Assembly (NCBI RefSeq): GCF_900573885.1 | Contig: NZ_UPSE01000453.1 | Location: 62,001-126,000 of the forward strand | Origin: Pseudomonas viridiflava | GTDB taxonomy: Bacteria; Pseudomonadota; Gammaproteobacteria; Pseudomonadales; Pseudomonadaceae | Reading direction: 5' to 3' | DNA: 64,000 nt | In this document: positions 9,918 to 18,950 of the stretch, piece after piece | Layout: each line of letters begins with the position of its first letter | Numbering within the stretch: position 1 is the stretch's first letter | Translations under genes and position numbers: made by a program | Notes under the pieces: model-generated | The model's database searches: none | What the model saw: only the letters and a program-made list of their open reading frames with translations | Told to the model about the DNA's origin: nothing

Positions 9918-9946
9918 TGGGAGGAAGGGTCATCCCCTTCCTCCCA
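9918..9946 (-). terminator. Strong hairpin between fliC and flaG
   Basis: TGGGAGGAAGGG and CCCTTCCTCCCA (9918-9929 and 9935-9946) form a perfect 12-bp stem with a 5-nt loop. No T run follows on the minus strand, so it may be an attenuator or a 3' mRNA stabiliser that keeps fliC mRNA far above flaG, rather than a full stop. Confidence 0.65.
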
Positions 9947-9970
9947 CCGATTTTGGCGTCTCTTTCTGCG

Positions 9971-11434
9971 TTATTGCAGCAGACTGAGAACCGACTGTGG
10001 CAGTTGGTTAGCTTGAGCCAGAATCGCGGTACCAGCTTGTTGCAGTACTTGGTTTTTCGACAGCTTTGCAGTTTCTGCAGCGAAGTCGGTGTCTTTGATC
10101 CGGCTACGAGCAGCGTCAGCGTTCTCAGAGATGTTCTGCAGGTTGCTGATGGTGTTGTCGAAGCGGTTCTGTACAGCACCGAGGTCCGCACGCTGAGCAT
10201 CGATGTTCTGCAGAGCGTTGTCGATTACAGCGATTGCACGTTGAGCGCCGTCGGCAGTGGAGATATCCACATCCGCTACGGTGTTCAGCGAGGCCGAGGT
10301 ATCACCGAACACTTCAGTCGTGTCGCCGGTGAGGGCGTACGAGTCTGGCGAGTTCAGTTGTACGAAGCCGATTGCAGTACCACCGGTTGCCAGCATGTCG
10401 GTTGCCGCACTGAAGGTGCCGTCCGAACCTTGCGAAGCCACATCTACGGTACCGGTTGCGCCGCCAGAGTCTGCGCCGAAGGAGATGTTCTCACCGGTGG
10501 CGGAGGTAATGGTGACTTTGTCGGTTTTCGAATCGTAGTTCGCAGTTACGTTCAGCTTACCGGCGTTCGAGTTGATCTGGTCTGCCAGCGTTTTGCTGTC
10601 AGTCACACCTACGATCGAAACGTCCTGACCGCCTACGCTCAGCGTGAAGCTGGCAGCGCCGGAGGTGATGTTCACGTCAGCCTGGATCACGTTACGAGCC
10701 GAAGCGCTCAGGCCAGAGATGGCGCCGTCGAACTTGGCAGCCAGCGATTTGGCGCTGTCACCCGAAGAGATCGACACGTCTTTGGTCTGGCCACCGCCCA
10801 CTACAGTCACAGTGCCCGAACCGAAACCTACGCCGCTACCAGCAGTTACGCTACCGGCTACAGTGGTACCGGCAGCCGAAGCGCCAGCGCTGGTGGTCGA
10901 AGCACCGCCACCGACCTGGTACGAACCCAGCGAAGTGGAGGAAGCGTTTTTCAGCGAAACGTCGATGGTTTCGTAAGCGTTGGAACCCACCTGGAAGCTG
11001 GTGGTGCCGAACGAACCGTCGAGCAGTTTGCGACCACCGAAAGTAGTGGTGTCAGCAATACGGCTCAATTCAGCTTGTTGGGCCGATACTTCTTTTTGCA
11101 GAGCGGCACGGTCGGTGTCGCTGTTCGAGCCGTTGGCTGCCTGAATGGACAGGTCACGGATACGCTGCAGAATGTTGGTCGACTGTTGCAGCGCGCCTTC
11201 AGCGGTTTGCGACAGAGAGATACCGTCGTTGGCGTTGCGGGTCGCTACGTTCAGGCCGCTGATCTGGTTGGTCAGACGGTTAGAGATCTGCAGACCGGCA
11301 GCGTCGTCTTTGGCGCTGTTGATGCGGTTACCGGTGGACAGACGTTGCAGCGAGGTGTTCAGCGAGCTGGACGAGGCGTTCAGGTTGCGCTGAGTGTTGA
11401 GCGATGCAATGTTCGTGTTAACTGTAAGTGCCAT
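9971..11434 (-). CDS. fliC: Flagellin FliC
   Basis: A 487-residue filament subunit. The D0/D1 helices are conserved at both ends (N-terminus [20 protein letters not shown]-terminus [18 protein letters not shown]), including the D1 stretch [13 protein letters not shown]. Residues roughly 165-390 are variable and rich in Ser, Thr, Gly and Ala, the usual surface-exposed D2/D3 part where O-linked glycans attach. The neighbouring sugar operon and giant glycosyltransferase suggest this flagellin is glycosylated; acceptor sites cannot be named. GGGAG lies 8 nt before ATG. Transcription starts from a perfect sigma28 promoter, and the leader carries a 9-bp hairpin. Confidence 0.97.
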   Translation of the reverse strand: MALTVNTNIASLNTQRNLNASSSSLNTSLQRLSTGNRINSAKDDAAGLQISNRLTNQISGLNVATRNANDGISLSQTAEGALQQSTNILQRIRDLSIQAANGSNSDTDRAALQKEVSAQQAELSRIADTTTFGGRKLLDGSFGTTSFQVGSNAYETIDVSLKNASSTSLGSYQVGGGASTTSAGASAAGTTVAGSVTAGSGVGFGSGTVTVVGGGQTKDVSISSGDSAKSLAAKFDGAISGLSASARNVIQADVNITSGAASFTLSVGGQDVSIVGVTDSKTLADQINSNAGKLNVTANYDSKTDKVTITSATGENISFGADSGGATGTVDVASQGSDGTFSAATDMLATGGTAIGFVQLNSPDSYALTGDTTEVFGDTSASLNTVADVDISTADGAQRAIAVIDNALQNIDAQRADLGAVQNRFDNTISNLQNISENADAARSRIKDTDFAAETAKLSKNQVLQQAGTAILAQANQLPQSVLSLLQ

Positions 11435-11462
11435 TTGGGCGTCTCCCGAGTACCTAGTATTT

Positions 11463-11499
11463 GCCTGAGCTTGCGACGTTCAGGGCCTGCAGCTCAGGC
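11463..11499 (-). promoter_or_regulatory. Hairpin in the fliC 5' leader
   Basis: GCCTGAGCT and AGCTCAGGC (11463-11471, 11491-11499) pair perfectly around a 19-nt loop within the leader of about 85 nt. It may stabilise the message or regulate its translation; no function is shown by sequence alone. Confidence 0.6.
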
Positions 11500-11525
11500 G
11501 CCCCTAGAATTCGCATTCGAAGTGT

Positions 11526-11552
11526 TTATCGGCGCTAGTTCTTGGAGCTTTA
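11526..11552 (-). promoter_or_regulatory. Sigma28 (FliA) promoter of fliC
   Basis: Minus strand: TAAA (11549-11552), exactly 15 nt, GCCGATAA (11526-11533): a perfect consensus match. An A/T-rich stretch (about 11553-11575) lies just upstream and may act as an UP element. The rest of the interval to 11783 shows no gene; it contains two similar short stretches reading CGCTTTCCTGACGCC and CGCTTTTCTGACGCG. Confidence 0.93.
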
Positions 11553-11783
11553 GCAAAATTTTCAAAATTTTTGCTGGCTGCTTGCTGAACCGGTGCAAAC
11601 CGCTTCCACACTTTCTGTATCGGCAGAGCCCGCAGAACTAAAGGGCTGACTGGATTTTTTTAACACCTGCTGCACACCAATTAAGCGAAGCGGCCGCTCG
11701 CCCCACGCTTTCCTGACGCCAAATTTCAATACCAGTCGGCACTTAGCGACGTCGCTCGCGCCAGGCGCTTTTCTGACGCGGAT

Positions 11784-11820
11784 AAAAAAAGGCCAGGTAT
11801 TTTTCATACCTGGCCTTCTT
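11784..11820 (-). terminator. Intrinsic terminator of the glycan operon
   Basis: AAGGCCAGGTAT-GAAAA-ATACCTGGCCTT followed by a T run on the minus strand, about 40 nt after the glycosyltransferase stop. It insulates the long pse operon from fliC. Confidence 0.9.
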
Positions 11821-11859
11821 TACCGTGCTAACAGCCTAGTTCATCCGCAGGCGTACCGC

Positions 11860-14800
11860 TTAATCCGGCAGCCAAGCCTCTTTCCAGCTTTGCAGGTTGG
11901 CGCCTTCGAGCATCCAGTCACGACGAACGATACGGCGCAGTTCATCGCCGGCCGCTGCCGTCGCGTCCAGATCCGACAGGTGCATGCGGATCGCATCCAT
12001 CCAGTCCTTGTAGCGGTTCTTCACGCGCGTCACCGGCAACCCGTCGCGGTAGCACACCACATCGCTGCACACCACGGGGAAGCCCAGCACGCCGTATTCG
12101 AGCAACCGCAGGTTGCTCTTGCAGTCGTTGAACTGGTTCTGTTCCAGCGGCGCCAGGGCCAGGTCCAGATTCATCGCGGCCAGCATGGCGGGGTATTGCT
12201 CAATCGGAACCCCGGTATAGAACTCGTGCACGTAGGGCTTCAACGCTTCAGGGCACATGCCGAAGAACACCCACTCCACTTCCGCGGCCAGGTTCTTCAC
12301 CACGTCGACGATCAGTTCCAGGTCGCCGGTGTGGCTCACGCCCCCTGCCCAGCCAACCCGGGGTTTGCGCCCCACCCGGCGCTGACCGTTCAGCGCGCCC
12401 CACCAGCTCACCGGCAATCGGTTGGGCACGATGCGGATGTCGCTGTGCATGTCGGCAAACGCTTCGGCCAGTGGCGCGGTGGACACCACGAAGCGATCTG
12501 TCAGCGCCACCGCACGGCGCAACGATTTGCGCACGTCCTTGGGCATATGTTCGCGGTGATAGCTCTTGAGCGGCAGGTTCGGCAGGTAGTCGTCCAGCTC
12601 GTACACCTTGAACACGGACGACAGCCGTTTCACCTCCTCCATTTCGTCGATCTGGTGCGCCATGATCTGCCGCTGGAACACCACCGTCTGCGCCTGGAAG
12701 CGCTCGAGTTCCAGCGGCGGCAGGTGAATGTTGCTGATCAAACCATCCACCAGGCCGGCGTCACGCATGGCGGCGAATGGTTGCAGCACGCGGTAGTGGC
12801 CGCAGCCGGAGCTGTCGGCGGCATAGCACAGAATCTGCGGCAGCAACGGCTGCACACGGCGGTTGCCGTAATCGAACATAAAGCCCGAACCGGCCAGCGA
12901 AAGATTGGGGTTGTAGGCCGGGTCACGGGCCAGGTCGGGCAGCCAGCGGCGGTACATTTCTTCGCGCTCCGCCTTGAACGCCGCCTGCCGGGGCAAGGCG
13001 CCGTCGATGGCCAGCGCCGGCAGTTCAATGCCACTGCGCACCACCACCGCATGAGGCGTCCATACGTTGAGCAAGCCGGCGGCGCGAATGCGCAGGCACA
13101 GGTCCACATCGTTATAGAAGGTGGCCAGTTTCTGCTCGTCCATACCGCCGACTTGCACGAAGATTTCGCGCCGCACCATCAGGCACGCCGCGCCGACGGC
13201 GCTGTAGTTCTGTGTCACTTGCAGGCGGTTCATGTAGCCCGCCGCATCGCCAGGCTCACCGGCGAAGCCGCGCCCTGCTACGTCGTGCAGGCCCAGCACA
13301 ATGCCGGCCTGTTCGATTTTGCCTTGCGGGTCGAGCACCTTGGCACCCACCACACCCACTTCCGGGCGCTGCGCCTGGTTGAGCAGGTGCTCCAGCCAGT
13401 CTTCCTGAACAATCTGCACGTCATGGCTGAGCAGCACTAAATAGTCAGCGCTGACCGTCATCGCCACCGCATTGACCATTGCCGAGAAATTGAACGGGCC
13501 GTCGAAATGCCACACCCGCACCTGCTCGCTCCCCAACGCTTCAACGCTGTCGAGCCAGGTGCGTGTTGCCGTTTCCTGACTGCCGCAATCCACCAGCAGC
13601 AGCTCGTAATGGCCGTAGGCGGTTTTCTCCAGCAGGCTGTCCACGCAGCGTTGCACCAGCGCCAGGTGATCGCGCACGGCAACCACAATGGAAACCCGTG
13701 GCTGCTGCGCATGGCCGTAGTCGATGTAATACCGCCCCGGCAAAAACGCCTGCACGCGCGCCTGGGTATAACCGCGCGCCGCCAGGTGTTCCTCCAGCGC
13801 CACCTGCTCGGCCGGGTTGAAGGCCAGACTCGGTACGTCGGTAACCAGCAGCACTTCCGGTACGCGGTGCAGGCCACTGCCGGCGCAGCCGTGCACCAGA
13901 CGCAGTTGCAGATCGAGCTGGAACGCGTCGGCGAACAGCGGATTGAAGCCATCCAGCTCGACAAAACTGCGTTGGCGCAGCGCCCAGTGCCGGCCGATCA
14001 TGGCCGGGAAGCTGAGCAGCAAGTCGAGATTGAAGTCCGGCTTGAACAGCGCGCCGATGGCGCCTAGCGAAGTGCGTTGCAGCTCGTCGCAATAGAAGCC
14101 GTGGGCCACTTCGCCGCCCAGTGCCTCGGCTGCCTGCGCTTCGGCCAGCTCCAGGCTGAGCATCAGCAAGCCGGCCCGGGTGAACTCAACGCCCGCCTCA
14201 ACCAACACGAACCAGTCGAAAAGCGGCTGGCCATCCGCCCCGGCGATGTACGCGTTCAGCGCGTCTACCCGTTGCTCGGCGGCAACTGAAATGAGGTCGA
14301 CGTCAGCGGCCAAGGCCGGCTGGGCGGCGTGGCTGAACACCGCCACTTTCACCGGCGCCGGCAAAGCCCGCTTCAGGCTGTTCAGCGTGGTCTGCAAAGC
14401 GGCGGCGTTACCGGCCGTGTCCAGCACCAGCACACCCAACACCGGCCGTTGCAGAGCGCAGCGCTCCAGGCGTTGCGCAATCAGCGCCCGCTCGGTGGCA
14501 ACCGGCAGACGCGCTTCCAGCCAGGTGATGAGCTTGGGCACCAGGCCCACCGCCATTTCGCCCATCAGTTCGGCTACCCGCGCACCCGCCTGGCCGTCGA
14601 TGCCGAGGTTGAAGTACGGCAAACCGCGTGTGGCCTGCGCCACCTGTGCATCACGAAACGCCGGTTCCGTCAGTAGCCGTCGAATGGCGCCGGGTAGCTC
14701 GCGTGCTTCCACATCCAGCACGCCGGCAGTGGCGTCGTAGCAAGGGCCGAACACGGTATTCGCCGGGTGCTGCAGGTTGATCGCTGGCGTGCCGCATTGC

Positions 14801-15819
14801 ATCGCTTCGATGCAGTAGTTCGAGTCCACGGCAATCAGCACATCCGCAGCGGCTGCCCACAACGGCGCGTCATCGACGAGGTAAACGTAGTAAGCCGGGT
14901 CGGCGCCGCGCTCGGCGAGCAGTTCTTTGAAGCGACGCTCGCCGAAATGATAGTTGGGCGGGCGATCCTTGATGATCGGGTTGCACAGCACGCCGTCGCG
15001 GCGAAGCGCTTCGCAGGCGTCGATAAACTGGCCGACGGTCTGGCCGAAGATACCTTCATCACCGTTGGCGGTGAGCACGGAGCTCCAGGTGGTGCCAAAC
15101 ACCACGATCGGCTGCCCGTCGCGCAGTGGGTATTTTTCCCGCAGCTCGGTGTTGCGTACCGCCCGCTCGCCGCGCAGTTTGACGAACTTGTCCCACGAGG
15201 GGTTGCCCGTCACGCGCATGCGCTCGGCTGGCACGCCGTAGTCCAGATAGCCTTCCAGACCGCGCTGGCCATACACCGCGTGCATGTCGGCGGTGAGTTG
15301 GGCGTGCACGGTGTGCGGGTCGTTCAGGGCCAGTGCATGGGACAGGTGCAACGACGGCACGCCCTGCTCCCGCGCCCACAGCATGGCGATTTTGGCCACC
15401 GTCATCACGTCTTCACTGGCGATCATCAGGCTCAAGCGGTATTGGCTCTGCGCCAGTTCCAGACCTTGCAGCAAGGTGATCATCACCGGCACTTCGGCAT
15501 CCACGCGGGCTTTGATAACCGGCAGCAGGCCCAGGGGATTCTCTTGCGCCACCGCCGCCGGCAGCGCTTCGTTGAAGTAGCGTTCAATGCGTTCCTGAAG
15601 CGGCGCCAGCTCCACGCCAATGGACTGCGCGCCCACCAGGTCGAGCTCGTGATCGACCACAAACACCTTGCCGCCCACTTCGTTGACCACGTCCAGCAGG
15701 GCCTGGGTGGCGTAAGGAGACAGCGTGACAACCGTCATCGGCCCGTGGCGGCGGAAAAACTCGCGCAGCACGCCCAGCTGAGACTCCCAGAGGAAACTAA
15801 CAATCGCAGACGGCTTCAC
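11860..15819 (-). CDS. Giant multidomain flagellar glycosyltransferase (FgtA-like)
   Basis: A 1319-residue soluble protein. The N-terminal third resembles CDP-glycerol/surface-polysaccharide transferase folds (VVFGTTWSSVLT, YYVYLVDDAPLWAAADVLI... region). A weak GT2-like segment (about 480-700) is followed by a clear GT2 domain (about 735-990; PRVSIVVAVRDHLALVQRCV, YLVLLSHDVQIVQEDW, NDVDLCLRIRAAG). The last 320 residues look like a GT4-type transferase (VGWAGGVSHTGDLELIV, SNLRLLEYGVLGFPVVCSD). Size and location next to fliC match FgtA/Fgt1 enzymes that glycosylate Pseudomonas flagellin. I start at GTG 15819 (VKPSAIVSFLWE): it has GGAG upstream and a 4-nt GTGA overlap with the upstream gene. 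A longer frame adds 38 unlikely residues. Last gene of the operon. Confidence 0.82.
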   Translation of the reverse strand: MKPSAIVSFLWESQLGVLREFFRRHGPMTVVTLSPYATQALLDVVNEVGGKVFVVDHELDLVGAQSIGVELAPLQERIERYFNEALPAAVAQENPLGLLPVIKARVDAEVPVMITLLQGLELAQSQYRLSLMIASEDVMTVAKIAMLWAREQGVPSLHLSHALALNDPHTVHAQLTADMHAVYGQRGLEGYLDYGVPAERMRVTGNPSWDKFVKLRGERAVRNTELREKYPLRDGQPIVVFGTTWSSVLTANGDEGIFGQTVGQFIDACEALRRDGVLCNPIIKDRPPNYHFGERRFKELLAERGADPAYYVYLVDDAPLWAAAADVLIAVDSNYCIEAMQCGTPAINLQHPANTVFGPCYDATAGVLDVEARELPGAIRRLLTEPAFRDAQVAQATRGLPYFNLGIDGQAGARVAELMGEMAVGLVPKLITWLEARLPVATERALIAQRLERCALQRPVLGVLVLDTAGNAAALQTTLNSLKRALPAPVKVAVFSHAAQPALAADVDLISVAAEQRVDALNAYIAGADGQPLFDWFVLVEAGVEFTRAGLLMLSLELAEAQAAEALGGEVAHGFYCDELQRTSLGAIGALFKPDFNLDLLLSFPAMIGRHWALRQRSFVELDGFNPLFADAFQLDLQLRLVHGCAGSGLHRVPEVLLVTDVPSLAFNPAEQVALEEHLAARGYTQARVQAFLPGRYYIDYGHAQQPRVSIVVAVRDHLALVQRCVDSLLEKTAYGHYELLLVDCGSQETATRTWLDSVEALGSEQVRVWHFDGPFNFSAMVNAVAMTVSADYLVLLSHDVQIVQEDWLEHLLNQAQRPEVGVVGAKVLDPQGKIEQAGIVLGLHDVAGRGFAGEPGDAAGYMNRLQVTQNYSAVGAACLMVRREIFVQVGGMDEQKLATFYNDVDLCLRIRAAGLLNVWTPHAVVVRSGIELPALAIDGALPRQAAFKAEREEMYRRWLPDLARDPAYNPNLSLAGSGFMFDYGNRRVQPLLPQILCYAADSSGCGHYRVLQPFAAMRDAGLVDGLISNIHLPPLELERFQAQTVVFQRQIMAHQIDEMEEVKRLSSVFKVYELDDYLPNLPLKSYHREHMPKDVRKSLRRAVALTDRFVVSTAPLAEAFADMHSDIRIVPNRLPVSWWGALNGQRRVGRKPRVGWAGGVSHTGDLELIVDVVKNLAAEVEWVFFGMCPEALKPYVHEFYTGVPIEQYPAMLAAMNLDLALAPLEQNQFNDCKSNLRLLEYGVLGFPVVCSDVVCYRDGLPVTRVKNRYKDWMDAIRMHLSDLDATAAAGDELRRIVRRDWMLEGANLQSWKEAWLPD

Positions 15820-16886
15820 GCGCTTACTCCGGTGTGGGTCTTGAAATAATCGCGGAGCAGGTTCGCGGCCAATTGGTAGTGCAGGCCGGCCGCCAGGTCC
15901 ACGTCGCCGCGCAGCAATTGGCTGCCCGCCCATTGCTGCAAGATCGCCCCGTTGCGCGCGTCGATGTCATGGGCGGTGCGCCAGCGCAGCAGCTGGGCGT
16001 TGGTCTCGACATCCAGATAGGGTTCGGTGGCGAAGCCCGGCCGGTGCGCGGCCAACGCCCGTTGCAGCAGGTACAGCACATGGCGGGTACGCAGCGAAGT
16101 GGTCAACGGCACGGCCTCGGCGCGCAGCTGTTCGGTGCTGCGTTCGAGCAGAGCCTCGACGCCATTCAGGTCCGGGCTTTCCAGCACGCCTTCCAGCGTC
16201 GCCAGGCGCGACAGCCATTGCACATTGGCAGCCGGGTTTGCGCCTTTCTCCAGCGTCACCAGGTAGCGGCCACTGGCAGACGGCGCCAGCCTGGCCATGA
16301 CCTGCTGTTCCAGAAACAGCGCCAACTGAAAAAACGCCTCGTCGGTTTCCAGCCACGACAGCAACCGCAGCCATTTGAAACGATGCGGCAGGCTGCGATA
16401 GAGCATGGCGTTGTCCCACAACCCGGCGTAGGGCTGCAGGCTCACCAACGAAAAACCGCGCGCCGACGCCAGGGCGAGCAAATCGCTCGGGGCGCAAAAC
16501 GCAGTGGCGGCGTCCTCGCGGGCGTGTTGCGGCCACTGGCCCATGTCATCGGCAAACGCGGCTTGCCAGTGCGCCGGCGAACGCAGGTCGAGCACCAGCC
16601 GGCCGCCGGGACGCAACTGTTCGGCGCAGCGGTCCAGCAACTGGGTCAGGGAACGATCGGGCGAAAGCGCCGCGAATGCCTGAATCGCAGCGCAACCCGA
16701 CTCGGGCATGGCGGAATCGGCCGTCACGGTCTGCACCTCGGTTTGCTTCAATTGCTGGTCGGCAAATTGTTGCTCGACAGCACGGCGCAAGCGGCTGATG
16801 CCGGCGTTGGCAAACAGCTGTGGCCCGTCGGACAGTTGCAGGTGGGTGTTGGTCCAATCGGTCTGTTGCAGAGCGTCTGTGGTCAT
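15816..16886 (-). CDS. Methyltransferase-like protein of the glycan operon, probably degenerate
   Basis: A 356-residue protein I do not recognise as a named enzyme. Residues about 60-130 resemble the second half of a class I SAM-methyltransferase (LRPGGRLVLDLRS at 91-103). The glycine-rich SAM-binding motif I is not visible upstream, so it may be inactive or bind another ligand. The remaining two thirds are helical and of unknown fold. It overlaps the giant glycosyltransferase by 4 nt (GTGA), and the two are probably translationally coupled, suggesting a partner or tailoring role in glycan transfer. It follows the PIG-L gene after a 31-nt gap. Confidence 0.6.
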   Translation of the reverse strand: MTTDALQQTDWTNTHLQLSDGPQLFANAGISRLRRAVEQQFADQQLKQTEVQTVTADSAMPESGCAAIQAFAALSPDRSLTQLLDRCAEQLRPGGRLVLDLRSPAHWQAAFADDMGQWPQHAREDAATAFCAPSDLLALASARGFSLVSLQPYAGLWDNAMLYRSLPHRFKWLRLLSWLETDEAFFQLALFLEQQVMARLAPSASGRYLVTLEKGANPAANVQWLSRLATLEGVLESPDLNGVEALLERSTEQLRAEAVPLTTSLRTRHVLYLLQRALAAHRPGFATEPYLDVETNAQLLRWRTAHDIDARNGAILQQWAGSQLLRGDVDLAAGLHYQLAANLLRDYFKTHTGVSA

Positions 16887-16917
16887 GGTCTGGCTCGTTG
16901 CCGGGCGCGTACGCCCC

Positions 16918-17601
16918 TCAGTAAAAGTTCAGGCGGCGGCCCAGTACAAAGGCTTCAGCCGCGTCCACGCCCACAGTCGCACCGCGCCAGCGGGCGAGGT
17001 GCTCAAGGGCTTTAAGCGAGCGCGGGTGCGGCCAGGCGCGCATCTCCATGGCATAGGCATCCAGGGCGCGCAGTTTGGTCTCGAGTGTCTGGGAAATATC
17101 GCTGAACCAGTTGGGCAGGAAGGCCGGCGCGCTGTGGGGAATCTGCCATTCGGTGGACGACGCCACTTCAAAAAACAGCAGCGTGTGCACCGGGTGCCCG
17201 GGCTGTGGCCGACAGGCCGTGACAACCGCTTCATGCAACAGGCGATGGTCGATATTCACGTCGCCGCTCCAATGGCCATACACGATGCCTGGCTTGTGAC
17301 GCTGCACCAGCGCCTCGACTTTTTGCACGATATCCAGCAGATCCAGGCTGTCGAGGCGATTGTCCGGCAGGTCGAAGCATTCCAGGCTGGTGACGCCGAG
17401 GATGGCATTGGCTTTCTGACAGGCCTCGCGCAACGCTGCCTGTTCGGCTTCTGCCGGCGTGCCTCGGCTGAACAGTCCTTGCGCCATGATCGCGACATGC
17501 ACGTCATCGCCCCGGGAGGCGTGCCAGGCAAGGGTGCCGCCGCAGCCCAGCACTTCATCGTCCGGGTGGGCGGCGATGACTAAAACGGTTTCGCGCGTCA
17601 T
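16918..17601 (-). CDS. PIG-L/LmbE family deacetylase
   Basis: A 227-residue zinc-dependent N-acetyl-sugar deacetylase of the PIG-L family. The metal-binding motif AAHPDDEVLGCGG (residues 11-23) and a second histidine-aspartate pair (NIDHRLLHEAV) are intact, so it should be active. Family members remove N-acetyl groups from GlcNAc-like sugars. In this operon, flanked by pseudaminic-type sugar genes, it could deacetylate the nonulosonate or a linked sugar so that another acyl group can be added; this is inference. Its start overlaps the FAD-oxidoreductase stop by 4 nt (ATGA). Confidence 0.85.
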   Translation of the reverse strand: MTRETVLVIAAHPDDEVLGCGGTLAWHASRGDDVHVAIMAQGLFSRGTPAEAEQAALREACQKANAILGVTSLECFDLPDNRLDSLDLLDIVQKVEALVQRHKPGIVYGHWSGDVNIDHRLLHEAVVTACRPQPGHPVHTLLFFEVASSTEWQIPHSAPAFLPNWFSDISQTLETKLRALDAYAMEMRAWPHPRSLKALEHLARWRGATVGVDAAEAFVLGRRLNFY

Positions 17602-18947
17602 GGCGCCTCCTGGAAATCGGGTTTGCCAAAGCGTTGCTGCAACTGACTGGCGGTTTGCAGCAGCACTTCGGTCATAAAAAATGCGTCGGAAGCGTTGCGA
17701 CCGCAGAGCAGCAGCTGGTCTGAAAGACCACCAACCTGAACGCGCATGGCACGTTGCGCCGCTTCCTGCGTCAGTGTCACTTCCGGGAAGCCGTTACTCA
17801 CCGCCTGCTCTGCCGCCAGGTCTACCCGGCAATTTTCGCTAATCAGCCCGCTTGCGCGTAGTTCGTTGATCACCGCCTGAGCCTGCACCGCCGGCGTTTC
17901 GTGTGGCTGGTCGAGCGCTTCCACGGTGATGCGCCAGGGGTTGCCCGACGACGGCAGTACGTTGTCGTAGAAGGTGACACGAAACGAGCGCGCGCCCGCC
18001 TCGTTCAGGTACACGTAGTGGCAGTCGCACGCTGGCGGCTGGTCGAGCACTAAATGAAACAAGCGAATCGGCAGAAAACGCGGCGGCCCGCCCTGCACTG
18101 GCAAGCCCAGCGCCAGAGCCAGAAAAGCCACCGGCGCCGTCCATACCAGTTGTTCGAATTCAAGCTGGCTGCCGTCGGCCAGGGTCAGGGTGGCGGCCTC
18201 AAGGTTCAGCGAGCGGATTTGCGCCCCGGTACGCAATTGCCCGCCCTGCCCCACGAAGCCCGCGCACAACGCAGTGGTCCAGGCGCCCATGCCACCTTTG
18301 CGCGGGTACACGTGGCGAATGGCACTGCGCCCCTCGGTGTAATCGGCGAACCCCACTTTGCTGTCGTACACCGGCGAGCGTTTGAGCTCACGGCATACCT
18401 GCGGCGCCCCGACTATTACGCGGCTATAACCGAGAAACAGGTGCGCCTTGCTGCTGAGCTGATCCAGGCTGGCCTGATAAAACCGCGCCAGCAGCGGTGC
18501 GAATACGCGTTCCACCAGCGCCGCGCCAACGTGTTGGTGCAAGGCCTGCTCAAGATTGCTGACCGGTTGCGGCTCGGCCACGGCGTTGATCAGGCCGGCC
18601 AGGCAAGCCTGGTAATCGGCAACCGGCAGACGGCTGATGTCGAGAAACTGGCTGCGGCTGTTGAGCACGCCCTGAAACACGTTGCCGACCTTGAGCACCG
18701 GCACGTCTTGCCAGGCCAGGTCGAGGCTGTCGAACATCAACCGGTCCACGTCGGCATCGCCGGTGTAGGCCGGAATGTGGGTACCGATGTCGAACACGTT
18801 GCCGGCGGCGTCCTGCTGGGAACGCAGCAAGCCCCCGCAGGCATCGGCGCGTTCAAGTAACACAACCGGGCGACCGCACGCCTGAATCCAGCGTGCAGCC
18901 AATAGCCCTGCCACGCCGCCGCCGACCACCACAATTGGCTTTTCCAT
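17598..18947 (-). CDS. FAD-dependent oxidoreductase (protoporphyrinogen oxidase/UDP-galactopyranose mutase-like)
   Basis: A 449-residue flavoprotein of the amine-oxidase/mutase superfamily. The dinucleotide-binding motif VVGGGVAG (7-14), the ribose-binding acidic residue in VVLLERADACGGLL, and a C-terminal FAD segment (QLLLCGRNASDAFF) are visible. Such proteins in sugar loci include UDP-galactopyranose mutase relatives and desaturases; the substrate here is unknown. It is embedded in the glycan operon, 3 nt after a methyltransferase and overlapping a deacetylase by 4 nt, so a sugar or sugar-lipid substrate is the natural guess. No transmembrane segment is evident. Confidence 0.72.
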   Translation of the reverse strand: MEKPIVVVGGGVAGLLAARWIQACGRPVVLLERADACGGLLRSQQDAAGNVFDIGTHIPAYTGDADVDRLMFDSLDLAWQDVPVLKVGNVFQGVLNSRSQFLDISRLPVADYQACLAGLINAVAEPQPVSNLEQALHQHVGAALVERVFAPLLARFYQASLDQLSSKAHLFLGYSRVIVGAPQVCRELKRSPVYDSKVGFADYTEGRSAIRHVYPRKGGMGAWTTALCAGFVGQGGQLRTGAQIRSLNLEAATLTLADGSQLEFEQLVWTAPVAFLALALGLPVQGGPPRFLPIRLFHLVLDQPPACDCHYVYLNEAGARSFRVTFYDNVLPSSGNPWRITVEALDQPHETPAVQAQAVINELRASGLISENCRVDLAAEQAVSNGFPEVTLTQEAAQRAMRVQVGGLSDQLLLCGRNASDAFFMTEVLLQTASQLQQRFGKPDFQEAP

Positions 18948-18950
18948 GGC

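Noticed and set aside
9917-11641. 574-codon plus-strand open frame opposite fliC
   Set aside because: Covers fliC and its promoter in antisense; no independent coding evidence.
15820-15933. 38-codon N-terminal extension of the giant glycosyltransferase
   Set aside because: Lies within the upstream gene, is rich in Arg/Pro/Gly, and the GTGA-coupled start at 15819 has its own GGAG site.
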